The position numbers and the translations under genes are program-made. 40,393 bases of DNA from an uncultured Verrucomicrobiota bacterium (GTDB lineage Bacteria; Verrucomicrobiota; Verrucomicrobiia; Limisphaerales; UBA1319): contig CAIMWS010000330.1 of NCBI GenBank assembly GCA_903845125.1, positions 1-40,393 of the forward strand, in the 5' to 3' direction. The notes beneath the pieces were generated by a model. It was not told the DNA's origin. It searched no databases and saw nothing but the letters and a program-made list of their open reading frames with translations. Positions 24,835 through 34,307 of the stretch are shown here, piece after piece. Within the stretch, counting starts at the first letter, position 1, and every line of letters starts with the position of its first letter.

Positions 24835-24862
24835 GGCGTCCGCCGGCCGGCGTCCGCAGGCC
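24835..24862. repeat. 14-bp tandem duplication in the tyrS/DUF255 divergent region
   Basis: GGCGTCCGCCGGCC (24835-24848) is followed directly by GGCGTCCGCAGGCC (24849-24862), one mismatch apart, and then by another CGGCC. It lies just upstream of the predicted DUF255 promoter. It may be a regulator half-site pair or simple slippage. Confidence 0.5.
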
Positions 24863-24866
24863 GGCC

Positions 24867-24907
24867 TTGAGAAATCGCCCCGGATCGCTTACACTGCCTG
24901 CAGGCAG
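24867..24907 (+). promoter_or_regulatory. Sigma-70-like promoter of the DUF255 gene with an overlapping palindrome
   Basis: TTGAGA (24867-24872) and TACACT (24890-24895) are separated by 17 bp, matching the housekeeping consensus at five and four of six positions. Transcription would start near 24902, giving a leader of about 68 nt before the ATG. The perfect palindrome CTGCCTGCAGGCAG (24894-24907) overlaps the -10 end and the predicted start site, where a bound repressor would block initiation. Confidence 0.45.
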
Positions 24908-24969
24908 GCAGCCGTGGCGGCAGTCCCGCCCGGCCATGAACCAAACCGGCCGCTGACAGGAAACCGAAC

Positions 24970-27036
<2,067 letters not shown>

Positions 27037-27080
27037 CCTGGTGGCGGCACCTTGCCGACCTCCGAGCGCACCGGACCTCT

Positions 27081-27135
27081 GCTCTCCGCCCCGGCTCTCA
27101 GCTCTCAGCTCTCGGCCCTAAGCCCTCGGCCCTCC
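27081..27135. repeat. Degenerate heptanucleotide tandem array
   Basis: From 27094 six heptamers follow in register: GCTCTCA, GCTCTCA, GCTCTCG, GCCCTAA, GCCCTCG, GCCCTCC. A further GCTCTCC lies at 27081-27087, slightly out of register. The array lies in the 162-bp gap between the convergent ends of the DUF255 and degenerate kinase genes. No U-tract terminator accompanies it. Confidence 0.6.
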
Positions 27136-27198
27136 GGGCCTGGGAGAGCCAGGGAGGCAGAACTGGAACCGCCTGATGAACGACGCAGCCATCCTCCT

Positions 27199-28053
27199 TC
27201 ACGGATCAGCCACTGCCACTTCCGGCACATAAACGCGGACCGCCAGGTTTTGGTTCTGGCCAATCTCCAAGGCCAGCCAGCCTTGCTGGCGCTGGGCCAG
27301 GTCATGAACCAAGGCCACCTCCAGGCCCGTATCCGGGCCGGGCTCCCGGGCGCTGTAAAAGGCCACCGAAGTCTTCCACAGGCTGGTTTCCTCCAGCGGG
27401 TAGCCGGCCAGGCTCACCTGGAGGCACACGACCCGGCCGGTGCTCCGGCGGGCCTGGACCCCGGCCAGCGGCAGGCGGATGGCACCGGGGAAATACTCGG
27501 GTGGCCGCCATTGGTTTCTGAACAGGAGCCCCGGGGCGCCAAGGCACTGCTTCCGGAAAGCTCGTTCCGCGGCCGCCACACAAGCCTTCGCCGCCAGGGG
27601 CCTTGCGGGATGAGCCAGCACGATGGAAACGCAATCACTCACCACCTCGCCCAGCATCCGGCTCTGCCACCACGCCGCCTCGGCCAGGTCGATCGCCACC
27701 GGTTGCCAGGCGGATGGGCCGGCACTGCCAGGCATTTCCCGACAGAGCTGAAGGGTGCCCTGGCTCAAGATTTCGATGTTCCGCATGCGTTCATGGAATT
27801 CCGAAGCTGGATTCCGCTCCCGCATCAACCTCAAGTCCATGCAGAGGGCGGCAATGAAAAGACTGAGATCACGCGCCAGCGGGCCCGATACCCGGCCCAT
27901 GCTCTCCTGCCTGGCCGGCTGGTCTTTGCCATGCTCCCGGGCGGTTGTGGCATGCTTTTCACATGAGGCCAGCAGCGGTGCAGGCATCATTCCCGAGCCC
28001 GCGGCTTGGGCTGTGTGGTGCTGACCGTGATCTTTGTGGTTCACTGCCGACAC
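27199..28053 (-). CDS. Degenerate histidine kinase without its phospho-acceptor histidine
   Basis: A 284-residue soluble protein that retains the layout of hybrid-type verrucomicrobial histidine kinases but not their catalytic residues. 'RQESMGRVSGPLARDLSLFIAALCMDLRLM' (about residues 49-78) corresponds to the dimerisation helix 'GxLAGGxAHDFNN'; the His is Arg61 and the NN pair is SL. The C-terminal part 'GPDTGLEVALVHDLAQRQQGWLALEIGQ....VRVYVPE' matches the end of the ATPase domain ('GTGLGLATVYGIVKQHGGWIEV....FxIYLP'). The recognisable N-box ('NARDAM') and the G1 DxG motif are absent. It has no sensor domain or transmembrane segment. It could be a pseudokinase that binds another kinase or a response regulator, or a decaying gene; the intact 284-codon frame favours function. 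An upstream AT-rich region probably contains its promoter. Confidence 0.6.
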   Translation of the reverse strand: MSAVNHKDHGQHHTAQAAGSGMMPAPLLASCEKHATTAREHGKDQPARQESMGRVSGPLARDLSLFIAALCMDLRLMRERNPASEFHERMRNIEILSQGTLQLCREMPGSAGPSAWQPVAIDLAEAAWWQSRMLGEVVSDCVSIVLAHPARPLAAKACVAAAERAFRKQCLGAPGLLFRNQWRPPEYFPGAIRLPLAGVQARRSTGRVVCLQVSLAGYPLEETSLWKTSVAFYSAREPGPDTGLEVALVHDLAQRQQGWLALEIGQNQNLAVRVYVPEVAVADP

Positions 28054-28358
28054 GTGGTAAAGGTAGTTGGGGGAAACAGCTGACTGATTTTTCCCGCGCC
28101 GGATTCGACCGGGGCGGATTGCTGCGGCCGGGAATTCACCTCCGGGTTACTACGGTTCAGCCGGTTATTACGATTCCATTTCATGGTTTGGAATGGGTAG
28201 GCGCGAGCCAGGTACAGCCGGGGCCGCCAGCCAGGTCAAAAGGTCTGGCCTCTCCGCGGAGGGCGCTGGAATCCGGTCGGATCATTTCACTACTGCATTA
28301 AATTGCAGATATAAGCAGAGATCTTAGCAGACTATCGCGGCAGCTAAACATTTTATTT

Positions 28359-28374
28359 TACCTTTTAAAAGGTA
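28359..28374. repeat. Perfect 16-bp palindrome TACCTTTTAAAAGGTA
   Basis: The two 8-bp arms are exact complements with no spacer, so protein binding to DNA is a likelier role than an RNA hairpin. It lies in an AT-rich patch about 300 bp upstream of the degenerate kinase start. Confidence 0.6.
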
Positions 28375-28631
28375 GTCATGGCTGATCCAGGACAAAGCCA
28401 AGGAGCAGAAGTCCGGCCAGCCACTGCCCGGCGGATGCCCACCGCTCCAGACCGCCGGCCCCAGCCAGGTGGCATGGCTATGGCTGCTACGCTTCCAGGA
28501 CCGCCTCCAGTTGGAACCGGTCCGGGGCGGCGAGTTTTTTCATGAGCCAGGCCTGGCAGCGGCACGAGGGCTCTCGCCCAGCAACCTGACCATCGCCTAA
28601 TACCCGCCCATTTTCGTCATTCGCCAATTGG

Positions 28632-28647
28632 AGATCTTTAAAGATCT
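28632..28647. repeat. Perfect 16-bp palindrome AGATCTTTAAAGATCT
   Basis: This second perfect palindrome lies 273 bp from the first and shares the central TTTTAAAA/TTTAAA core style. A regulator could bridge both sites. It has no neighbouring gene closer than about 425 bp. Confidence 0.6.
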
Positions 28648-29072
28648 GCGACGGCGCGGCAAGTTTAGCCTGTTTTTTGCCCGCCCAAGGGCGATTTTGC
28701 CTAGGGCTGACCTCCAGGAAAGGGATGTTCCCCACGGCGGCTTTTTTCCAGCGCCTGAGGCGTGGATTTGGGCCGATCAACCTGGCCGGTCCAAGCCGGG
28801 GCCATTCATTGGGGAGGGAAATGATTGCGCTGCAGATTTTTGCGCCAACCGCACCGCAAGCCAGGAGTCCCAAACCGGTCGGGTGAAATGACGCATCGCA
28901 ACGGCCTGGGGCAAAAAGATCCAGCCAAACCAACGATCGAATGACCCCGAGGCCGCTAAAGCACCTTCGATTCGTGCCGATAGTGAATATGCAACGCCGC
29001 CCCGGCGCACAGTTCAAGCGGTTGGTTCGAGGCTGCAAGGTGCCCCGGGGTGGCGAGCGAGCCATCAAGTTT

Positions 29073-29525
29073 ATGAGAGCATTATCGACCCTCGTTGGGT
29101 ACCTGTTTTTCGGATTAGGAACCATGGGTGTTTTTCTAATGATGGGCATGAATCCGATGGTTTTGGTTAACATCCCGTTTATGATCGCGGTGGTTCTGGC
29201 GCCGCTGGGAAGCGCTGTCCTGGCTTTTGGATTAAAAGAGGTCCTGGAAACGCTCTATGCATTTCGACTTTTTTTCCTTTCCCCGGCGCCGGCTGCAGGG
29301 TCAAACCGGCCCGCTGCAATCCTGCGCTACCTTATTGCTTCCACCTACGCCATCGGCGGACTCACTTTTCTGATCGCAGTTCTGGTCACCATCGCCACCC
29401 GGGGAAGGATGCCCGCCCAAGCGGACTGTTTTTGGGAACACTTGGCGGGGGCTTCGATAGCGCTTTCCTATCCGGTTTTCATTTCCGAGGGATTATTGCG
29501 TCCACTCAAGTCCAGGCTGCAGTAG
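29073..29525 (+). CDS. Small MotA-like membrane protein
   Basis: A 150-residue protein with three or four hydrophobic segments. The N-terminal half 'STLVGYLFFGLGTMGVFLMMG....LVNIPFMIAVVLAPLGSAVLAFGLKEVLETLYAFR' follows the pattern of MotA N-termini (two helices, 'IxIPSLLIVxGGTLGAxLxxF'). The end 'ASIALSYPVFISEGLLRPLKSRL' resembles the last helix of MotA/ExbB ('TLYGxxxAxxIxxPxxxRL'). The large cytoplasmic loop of MotA is missing, so proton-channel stator function is unlikely as is. No motB, exbD or flagellar gene is nearby. The ATG at 29073 is where membrane character begins; the frame is open for 44 more codons upstream with a basic, unconvincing sequence. The resemblance is moderate and the function is unknown. 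Confidence 0.5.
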   Translation: MRALSTLVGYLFFGLGTMGVFLMMGMNPMVLVNIPFMIAVVLAPLGSAVLAFGLKEVLETLYAFRLFFLSPAPAAGSNRPAAILRYLIASTYAIGGLTFLIAVLVTIATRGRMPAQADCFWEHLAGASIALSYPVFISEGLLRPLKSRLQ

Positions 29526-29883
29526 TCGCTGCCGCTCCGGCGATTGGGATTGGATTTTGCCGGGCGACCATCCCCTCCCCAAGAAGGGCAAAATCGCTCC
29601 CGCAGGATCCATTCCGGATTCCCGGGCCAGGCACGCCACCTTGCTGGAATCCGCGAAAAATTTTGAGGGGGAATGGCTGTCCCGGGGGGTGGTTTTCGCG
29701 ATTGCCAAACCGCTCGCTCTGGCGTCATACTATCCATGCTAGATTGACCATGCCTGTTTTTGCCACGCCGCATAGGCGGATTCCGACCGGAGAGGTAAGC
29801 CGGGGGTGGCAGGGCAAAACGGCTGGTGCCTGGTCCAATCCAGGCTGCAGCCAGCGCAGGCGGAAAAAATGATGAGGAACCAT
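29526..29883 (+). promoter_or_regulatory. Intergenic region with a possible promoter for the first HZS-alpha-like gene
   Basis: No gene is supported in this 358-bp gap. TTGCCA (29702-29707) and CATACT (29726-29731) are 18 bp apart and form a fair sigma-70-like pair. Initiation would be near 29738, giving a leader of about 145 nt. GAGG six nucleotides before the ATG at 29884 is a plausible ribosome binding site. Confidence 0.35.
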
Positions 29884-32800
29884 ATGAAGATGAACACGAC
29901 CAACCGGTATCCCATGCCAGAACCTGCACGTTGTGCCGCCTCGCTCCTGGCAGCGCTGACCCTGTTGTCCCTCGCTCCCGCCGCCTTGCCCGCCGCGCCT
30001 CGCGAAATCACGGAGGAGGCGTTTGCGGCGCGCGCCGTGGAGATCGGGGCACCCCCGGCGGCCAACTCCCTGGTGGCCCCCATCGAGTTTGCGGCCCGCG
30101 AGGCGCGTTTTGTGCGGCTGGCCATTCGCCGGCCGCAGTCCGGCCAGCCCTGCATCGACGAACTTGAAGTTTACGGAACCGATCCCCAAAAGAACCTGGC
30201 CCTGGCCAGCCGCGGCGCCGTGGCCCACGCCTCGTCCGCCCTGGCCGGCTACGCCATCCACCAGGTGGCAAATCTGAATGACGGCCTCTATGGCAACGAC
30301 CATAGCTGGATCGCCGCCACCGGCGGCCTGGAGGAATGGGCGGAAATCGAACTGCCGGCGGCGCAGCAAGTCTCGCGCGTGGTCATTTCCCGCGACCGCA
30401 ACGGCAATTTCGCCGACCGCCAGATCCTGGAGGCGGAGGTGTTGCTCTCCGCCGATGGCCGCACCTGGCAGGCGGCCGCCACCCTGAAACGCGATCCCAG
30501 CCAGTTGCGTCCGCCCATGCCCAAGCTCACCTTCCCGACCGCCGAGCTTGCCGAGAAAACCTGGGCCGGGGCGGTCACCTACGCGTTCCTGCGGGAGCGG
30601 GACACCTGGAGCCGGATGGATGCGAAGGATTACCTTTCCCCGCTGGTGAATGATCGTCCGGCGGCGCCGGGCGGCGCACCCTACTGGGGGCGGCTGGCGC
30701 GGCTGTCGCCGCTGGAGCGCGTGCTGGTCCAGTTCGAGGAAATGCTCGCCCGGCTGGAGGCGGCGGGGCTGGAGGTTGGCACGGAGCGGGCGGAACTCGC
30801 AGGCTTGCGCCGGCAGGCACAGGATCCGGCCGCCGCGGCTTCGGAACCGCTCTACCTGGCGGCAAGGGAGGCCAAGCGCCGGCTCTTTTTCCGCGATCCA
30901 AGGCTGGCGCCCCTGGAGCAGGTGCTCTTCGCCAAGCACCACCCGCTCCAGCCCTCGCACAATTACAGCGAGCATTTGGATTCCCTGTTCGCGCCCGGCG
31001 GCGGGGTATACGTGCTGCGCATCCCGCGGGACGCCAGCGGCCGGCTCAACCCGGCCCGGGGCGAGGTGGAGATGCTCTTCGACGGCAAGGCCGGCATCGT
31101 GCGCCACCCGGTGGCCGATTACGAGGCGCAGAACATTTACTTCGCCTATCGCCCGGACAAGCCGGAGGTGGAGGGCTGGCAGTCCTACTGGCACCTGATG
31201 TCCATGCGCGCCGATGGCAGCGGCCTGCGCCAACTGACCGACGGCCCCTTCCACGACTTCGATCCCGTCCCGCTGCCCGATGGCGAGCTCGGCTTCATGT
31301 CCACCCGGTGCAAAGCCCGGTTCCTCTGCTGGGAGCCGCAGGCCTACGTGCTGCACCGCATGCAGCCGGACGGCACCAACGTGCGCCGGCTCTCGCACGC
31401 CAACCTCAGCGAATGGGATCCCGCCGTCATGCGCGACGGCCGCATCCTCTGGACCCGCTCCGAATACCTCGACAAAGGCGCTGACTTCGGCCACACGCTG
31501 TGGGCCATCCGCCCGGATGGCAGCCACCCGGAGCTGGTCTTCGGCAACGACACGCCCTACTGCTATGGGCACGGGCGCGAAGTGCCCGGCACCCAGGAGA
31601 TCGTCTGCACGATCATCTCGCACGGCGACCACCAGGGGCCCATCGCCCTGATCAATCCCGCCAAGGGGTTGTTCGACACCGCGGCCCTCACCAGCATCAC
31701 CCCCGACACCCGGCCCCAATACCAGATGGACCGCTCCCACAGCGAGACCTTCCGCGATCCCGAGCCCGTCTCGCGCGATCACTTCCTCGTCAGCCACAAT
31801 CCCGGCCGGCAGTCCCATTGGGGCCTCTATGTCATCGACCGGTTCGGGAACCGGGAAGTCCTTTATATGGACCCGGCGATCAGCAGCAAACGCCCCTCCC
31901 TCCTGATGGTCCGCCCGCGCCCGCCCGTGCTGCCTGAACCGCGCGATACCACCCTGGCGCAGCAGGGGCTCGGCCAGTTTACCGTGCAGGACGTTTACAC
32001 CGGCCTCGGTTCGGGGGTCGCCCGGGGCCAGGCGAAATACCTGCAGGTCTCCCAGGAGGTGCCGGCGCCGCTCCAGCTCCTGGCCCGCGGCGAATACCGC
32101 GCCTCCCATCCCAGCTTCCAGGATTTCTACGCCACGCCGATCCACCTGGTCAATGGCCCGGTCCAGTCCTACGCCACCCGTAGCGCCAACGCGCTCCAGC
32201 CGCATGCCTTCCGCCAGGGCAGCGCCGCCCAGGCGGAGGACGGCAGCGCGAAGGTCACCGAGCGCAACGGCTGGCCCAGCTATGTGGCCAAGGCGGTGCT
32301 GGGCACGGTCCCCATCGCCGAAGACGGCTCCGTTAATTTCACCGCCCCGGCCGGCAAGGTGCTCTATTTCCACCTGCTGGACGAGAACTTCAACGAAATC
32401 CAGCGCATGCGCAGCGTGGTCCAGCTCCAACCGGGTGAGCAGCGCAGCTGCGTTGGCTGCCACGATGCCCGTCCCGAGGCTCCCCTGCGGCATCCCGGCC
32501 TGGCGCTGACCCAGCCGGCGCTTCCGCTCACCCCGCCGCCGTGGGGCGCCGAGCCGTTCGACTACGAACGCGTCATCCAGCCGGTCCTGGAGGCCAACTG
32601 CGTCCGCTGCCACGACGGCAAAGGGGGCGCCAAACCCGACCTCCAGGCTACCCACGACGCCAACCGTGTCCCCGCCTCCTACCGCTCGCTGATTACGGGC
32701 GGCTGGGTGCATTACTTTGACTGGCATTACGGCTCCCGGCATTTCAAGGCGGAGCCCCTCACCTTCGGCACGACCCAGAGCCGCCTGTTCAAAGCCCTGG

Positions 32801-32967
32801 CCACGAAGCCGCACGAGGCCGTGGCCCTCAAGCCCACGGAAATGCGCGCGCTGAAGGCCTGGATCGATCTCAACTGCCCCCCTGTGGCCCGACTATCGAT
32901 TCCGCACAGAGCGCCCGCTTTATTCCGAGCTGCGCCCCAGATAAGCTGGAGCCGCGCCGTGGTTTGA
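29884..32967 (+). CDS. Exported F5/8C-like + HZS-alpha-like dihaem protein, frameshifted at the C-terminus
   Basis: A roughly 1020-residue secreted protein. The ATG at 29884 is supported by GAGG with a 6-nt spacer and a signal peptide ('ASLLAALTLLSLAPAALPAAPR'). Residues of about 90-190 look like an F5/8 type C carbohydrate/surface-binding domain ('NLALASRGAVAHASSALAGY', 'GLEEWAEIELPAAQQVSRVVISRDRNG'). A beta-propeller-like HZS-alpha middle domain follows ('HLMSMRADGSGLRQLTDGPFHDFDPVPLPDG', 'DGRILWTRSEYLD', 'GHGREVPGTQEIVCTIISHGD'). Two haem c motifs occur: CVGCH (Cys856-His860) and CVRCH (Cys906-His910). A run of six C at 32877-32882 appears to shift the last codons: removing one C gives the natural ending 'DLNCPLWPDYRFRTERP' and a TAA at 32942-32944. 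HZS-alpha-like proteins are common in Planctomycetes and Verrucomicrobia without anammox; their reaction is unknown. Confidence 0.85.
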   Translation: MKMNTTNRYPMPEPARCAASLLAALTLLSLAPAALPAAPREITEEAFAARAVEIGAPPAANSLVAPIEFAAREARFVRLAIRRPQSGQPCIDELEVYGTDPQKNLALASRGAVAHASSALAGYAIHQVANLNDGLYGNDHSWIAATGGLEEWAEIELPAAQQVSRVVISRDRNGNFADRQILEAEVLLSADGRTWQAAATLKRDPSQLRPPMPKLTFPTAELAEKTWAGAVTYAFLRERDTWSRMDAKDYLSPLVNDRPAAPGGAPYWGRLARLSPLERVLVQFEEMLARLEAAGLEVGTERAELAGLRRQAQDPAAAASEPLYLAAREAKRRLFFRDPRLAPLEQVLFAKHHPLQPSHNYSEHLDSLFAPGGGVYVLRIPRDASGRLNPARGEVEMLFDGKAGIVRHPVADYEAQNIYFAYRPDKPEVEGWQSYWHLMSMRADGSGLRQLTDGPFHDFDPVPLPDGELGFMSTRCKARFLCWEPQAYVLHRMQPDGTNVRRLSHANLSEWDPAVMRDGRILWTRSEYLDKGADFGHTLWAIRPDGSHPELVFGNDTPYCYGHGREVPGTQEIVCTIISHGDHQGPIALINPAKGLFDTAALTSITPDTRPQYQMDRSHSETFRDPEPVSRDHFLVSHNPGRQSHWGLYVIDRFGNREVLYMDPAISSKRPSLLMVRPRPPVLPEPRDTTLAQQGLGQFTVQDVYTGLGSGVARGQAKYLQVSQEVPAPLQLLARGEYRASHPSFQDFYATPIHLVNGPVQSYATRSANALQPHAFRQGSAAQAEDGSAKVTERNGWPSYVAKAVLGTVPIAEDGSVNFTAPAGKVLYFHLLDENFNEIQRMRSVVQLQPGEQRSCVGCHDARPEAPLRHPGLALTQPALPLTPPPWGAEPFDYERVIQPVLEANCVRCHDGKGGAKPDLQATHDANRVPASYRSLITGGWVHYFDWHYGSRHFKAEPLTFGTTQSRLFKALATKPHEAVALKPTEMRALKAWIDLNCPPVARLSIPHRAPALFRAAPQISWSRAVV

Positions 32968-33133
32968 CCCGCTGGCGAAACGCCAGCGGGGCGCCAAGCC
33001 CCCGTGATCGGCGGCGGACCATGCCCGCGCGAGGGGCTGATGCCTGGGGATCGGTAAGCGGTAAGGGGCCTGCCACGCCGCCAGCCGCCCAAAGATCCGC
33101 CGACACGGCGGTGAGCCGAAGGGCTGGAACCGG

Positions 33134-33556
33134 TTAAGGTTCCTGGCCGGCGGGCAGGCAAACGAAGGCTTCTTTGATCACCTGGGGCAGGGCGCAGGGG
33201 CGACCGGTGCGCACCTCGACGAACACCCAATCGGTCTCCGCCCGGGCCAGTATCGCCTGGTCCGGCAGCCGCCGGACCTGGTATTTGCGCAACGAACTGG
33301 CCTGGCCGAACCGGGTCACCCACGTCCAGACGGCGAGTTGGTCGCCGGCGAAAGCCGGGCGCAGGTATTCGATCCGGTGGGCGCGCACCACCCAGGTGGC
33401 ACCCGCCGCCAGCGTGGCGGCGGCACAGCCCGAGGCTTCGTAGTGCAGTTGGGCGGCCTGCTGCATCCAGCGCAGGTATTCCACATTGTTTGCGTGGTGG
33501 TTGGCGTCCACCGCCCCGGGTGGCACCTGCATGGTATATTGGAAAATGGCTTCCAC
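33134..33556 (-). CDS. Hotdog-fold acyl-CoA thioesterase (YbgC/FadM-like)
   Basis: A 140-residue single hotdog-fold protein. 'GAVDANHHANNVEYLRWMQQAA' contains the catalytic-region Asp17 of the 4-hydroxybenzoyl-CoA thioesterase family (D-x-x-x-H-x-N). It is followed by 'WVVRAHRIEYLRPAFAGDQLAVWTWV' and 'ARAETDWVFVEVRTGRPCALPQ'. Such enzymes hydrolyse acyl-CoA thioesters in the cytoplasm; chain-length preference cannot be read here. It starts 30 nt after the purN stop on the same strand, so the two are probably co-transcribed though metabolically unrelated. The C-terminus ends in the gap behind the HZS-alpha-like gene (convergent arrangement). Confidence 0.88.
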   Translation of the reverse strand: MEAIFQYTMQVPPGAVDANHHANNVEYLRWMQQAAQLHYEASGCAAATLAAGATWVVRAHRIEYLRPAFAGDQLAVWTWVTRFGQASSLRKYQVRRLPDQAILARAETDWVFVEVRTGRPCALPQVIKEAFVCLPAGQEP

Positions 33557-33586
33557 TGGTTTTGCGGGCGGCCCGGGCGGGGCCTG

Positions 33587-34219
33587 CTACACCTCCGGGC
33601 GCCACACGGTGCGGCGGCCCTGGGTCACAATCTGGTCCTGGGCCAGGGCGCCGATCACCCGCGGGTAGAGCACCCGCTCGGCCTGCTGGATGCGCTCGTG
33701 CAGCGTGGCGGGGGTGTCGTGGTCCAGCACGGGCACCACCTGCTGGCCGATGATGACGCCGGTGTCCACCCCCTCATCCACAAAATGCACCGTGCACCCG
33801 GTGAACTTGACCCCATATTCCAGCGCCTGGCGCCAGGCTTCCAAGCCCTGGAAGGCCGGCAGCAGGGAGGGGTGGATATTCACGATGCGGTGGGGAAAGG
33901 CCTTCAGGAATCCGCTCTTCAGGACGCGCATGAACCCCGCCAGCACAACCAGTTCCACCCCGGCCTCGGCCAGCGCCTGGCCATAAGCCTTTTCGGCGGC
34001 CTCATCCAGCTTGGTGCGGAACGGGCCGGGCGGCAGGTACCGGTGCGGCAGGCCGCGCGCCTGGGCGTGGCTCAGGATGCCGGCGTTGGGCACATCGCTC
34101 AACACCAGGGCGATCTCCACGGGGATCTGCCCCCCGGCGCAGGCCTCGGCAATGGCCACCAGGTTGGAGCCTTTGCCCGAGCCCAGCACTCCGATTCGAA
34201 ATTTCCCTCTCGTTGTCAC
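33587..34219 (-). CDS. purN: Phosphoribosylglycinamide formyltransferase (GAR transformylase)
   Basis: A 210-residue enzyme of purine synthesis that transfers a formyl group from 10-formyltetrahydrofolate to GAR. Motifs: 'FRIGVLGSGKGSNLVAI' (phosphate loop GSGxGSN), 'LVVLAGFMRVL', 'RIVNIHPSLLPAFQG' (catalytic Asn and His) and 'CTVHFVDEGVDTGVII' (catalytic Asp). The frame is open to an ATG at 34309, but that would overlap the divergent hydrolase start and add 30 residues absent from the family. The GTG at 34219 has AGGA eight nucleotides before it and gives the normal length. A thioesterase gene follows after 30 nt. Confidence 0.93.
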   Translation of the reverse strand: MTTRGKFRIGVLGSGKGSNLVAIAEACAGGQIPVEIALVLSDVPNAGILSHAQARGLPHRYLPPGPFRTKLDEAAEKAYGQALAEAGVELVVLAGFMRVLKSGFLKAFPHRIVNIHPSLLPAFQGLEAWRQALEYGVKFTGCTVHFVDEGVDTGVIIGQQVVPVLDHDTPATLHERIQQAERVLYPRVIGALAQDQIVTQGRRTVWRPEV

Positions 34220-34307
34220 GGGCCTGATCCTAAAAGAGCGGCCCGCGGGCGGCAACTGATAATCGAACCCGATTGCCCGCCGCGGCGAAAAGGCGTATGA
34301 ATCAGGC

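Larger units (their letters stand above)
28054..29072. other. One kilobase without a confident gene, with AT-rich patches and palindromes
   Basis: I find no open frame here with convincing protein character. A minus-strand frame (28487-29173) and several short plus-strand frames lack family features. Base composition is uneven: 28290-28380 and 28620-28700 are much more AT-rich than the flanks. Two perfect 16-bp palindromes lie in those patches and are listed separately. The region should include the promoter of the degenerate kinase and that of the MotA-like gene. It may be a decayed gene or an old insertion. Confidence 0.5.

Noticed and set aside
22824..24956. A 710-codon plus-strand frame spanning the end of the POT gene and the antisense of tyrS
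   Set aside because: It crosses two well-supported genes on both strands and has no domain; it is a GC-driven artefact.
28487..29173. A 228-codon minus-strand frame in the gene-poor kilobase
   Set aside because: It overlaps the MotA-like gene start, has no recognisable domain or ribosome binding site and an irregular composition. Only its last 50 residues look faintly protein-like.
29468..29929. A minus-strand frame of 153 codons before the first HZS-alpha-like gene
   Set aside because: No family features; it overlaps the likely promoter and start of the plus-strand gene.
29725..32814. A 1029-codon open frame antisense to the first HZS-alpha-like gene, and similar very long antisense frames at 6313-9366 (+), 35562-38516 (+) and 37543-40368 (-)
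   Set aside because: They mirror recognisable genes codon for codon, lack family motifs, and are rich in His/Gly/Pro/Arg as expected for antisense frames of GC-rich genes.
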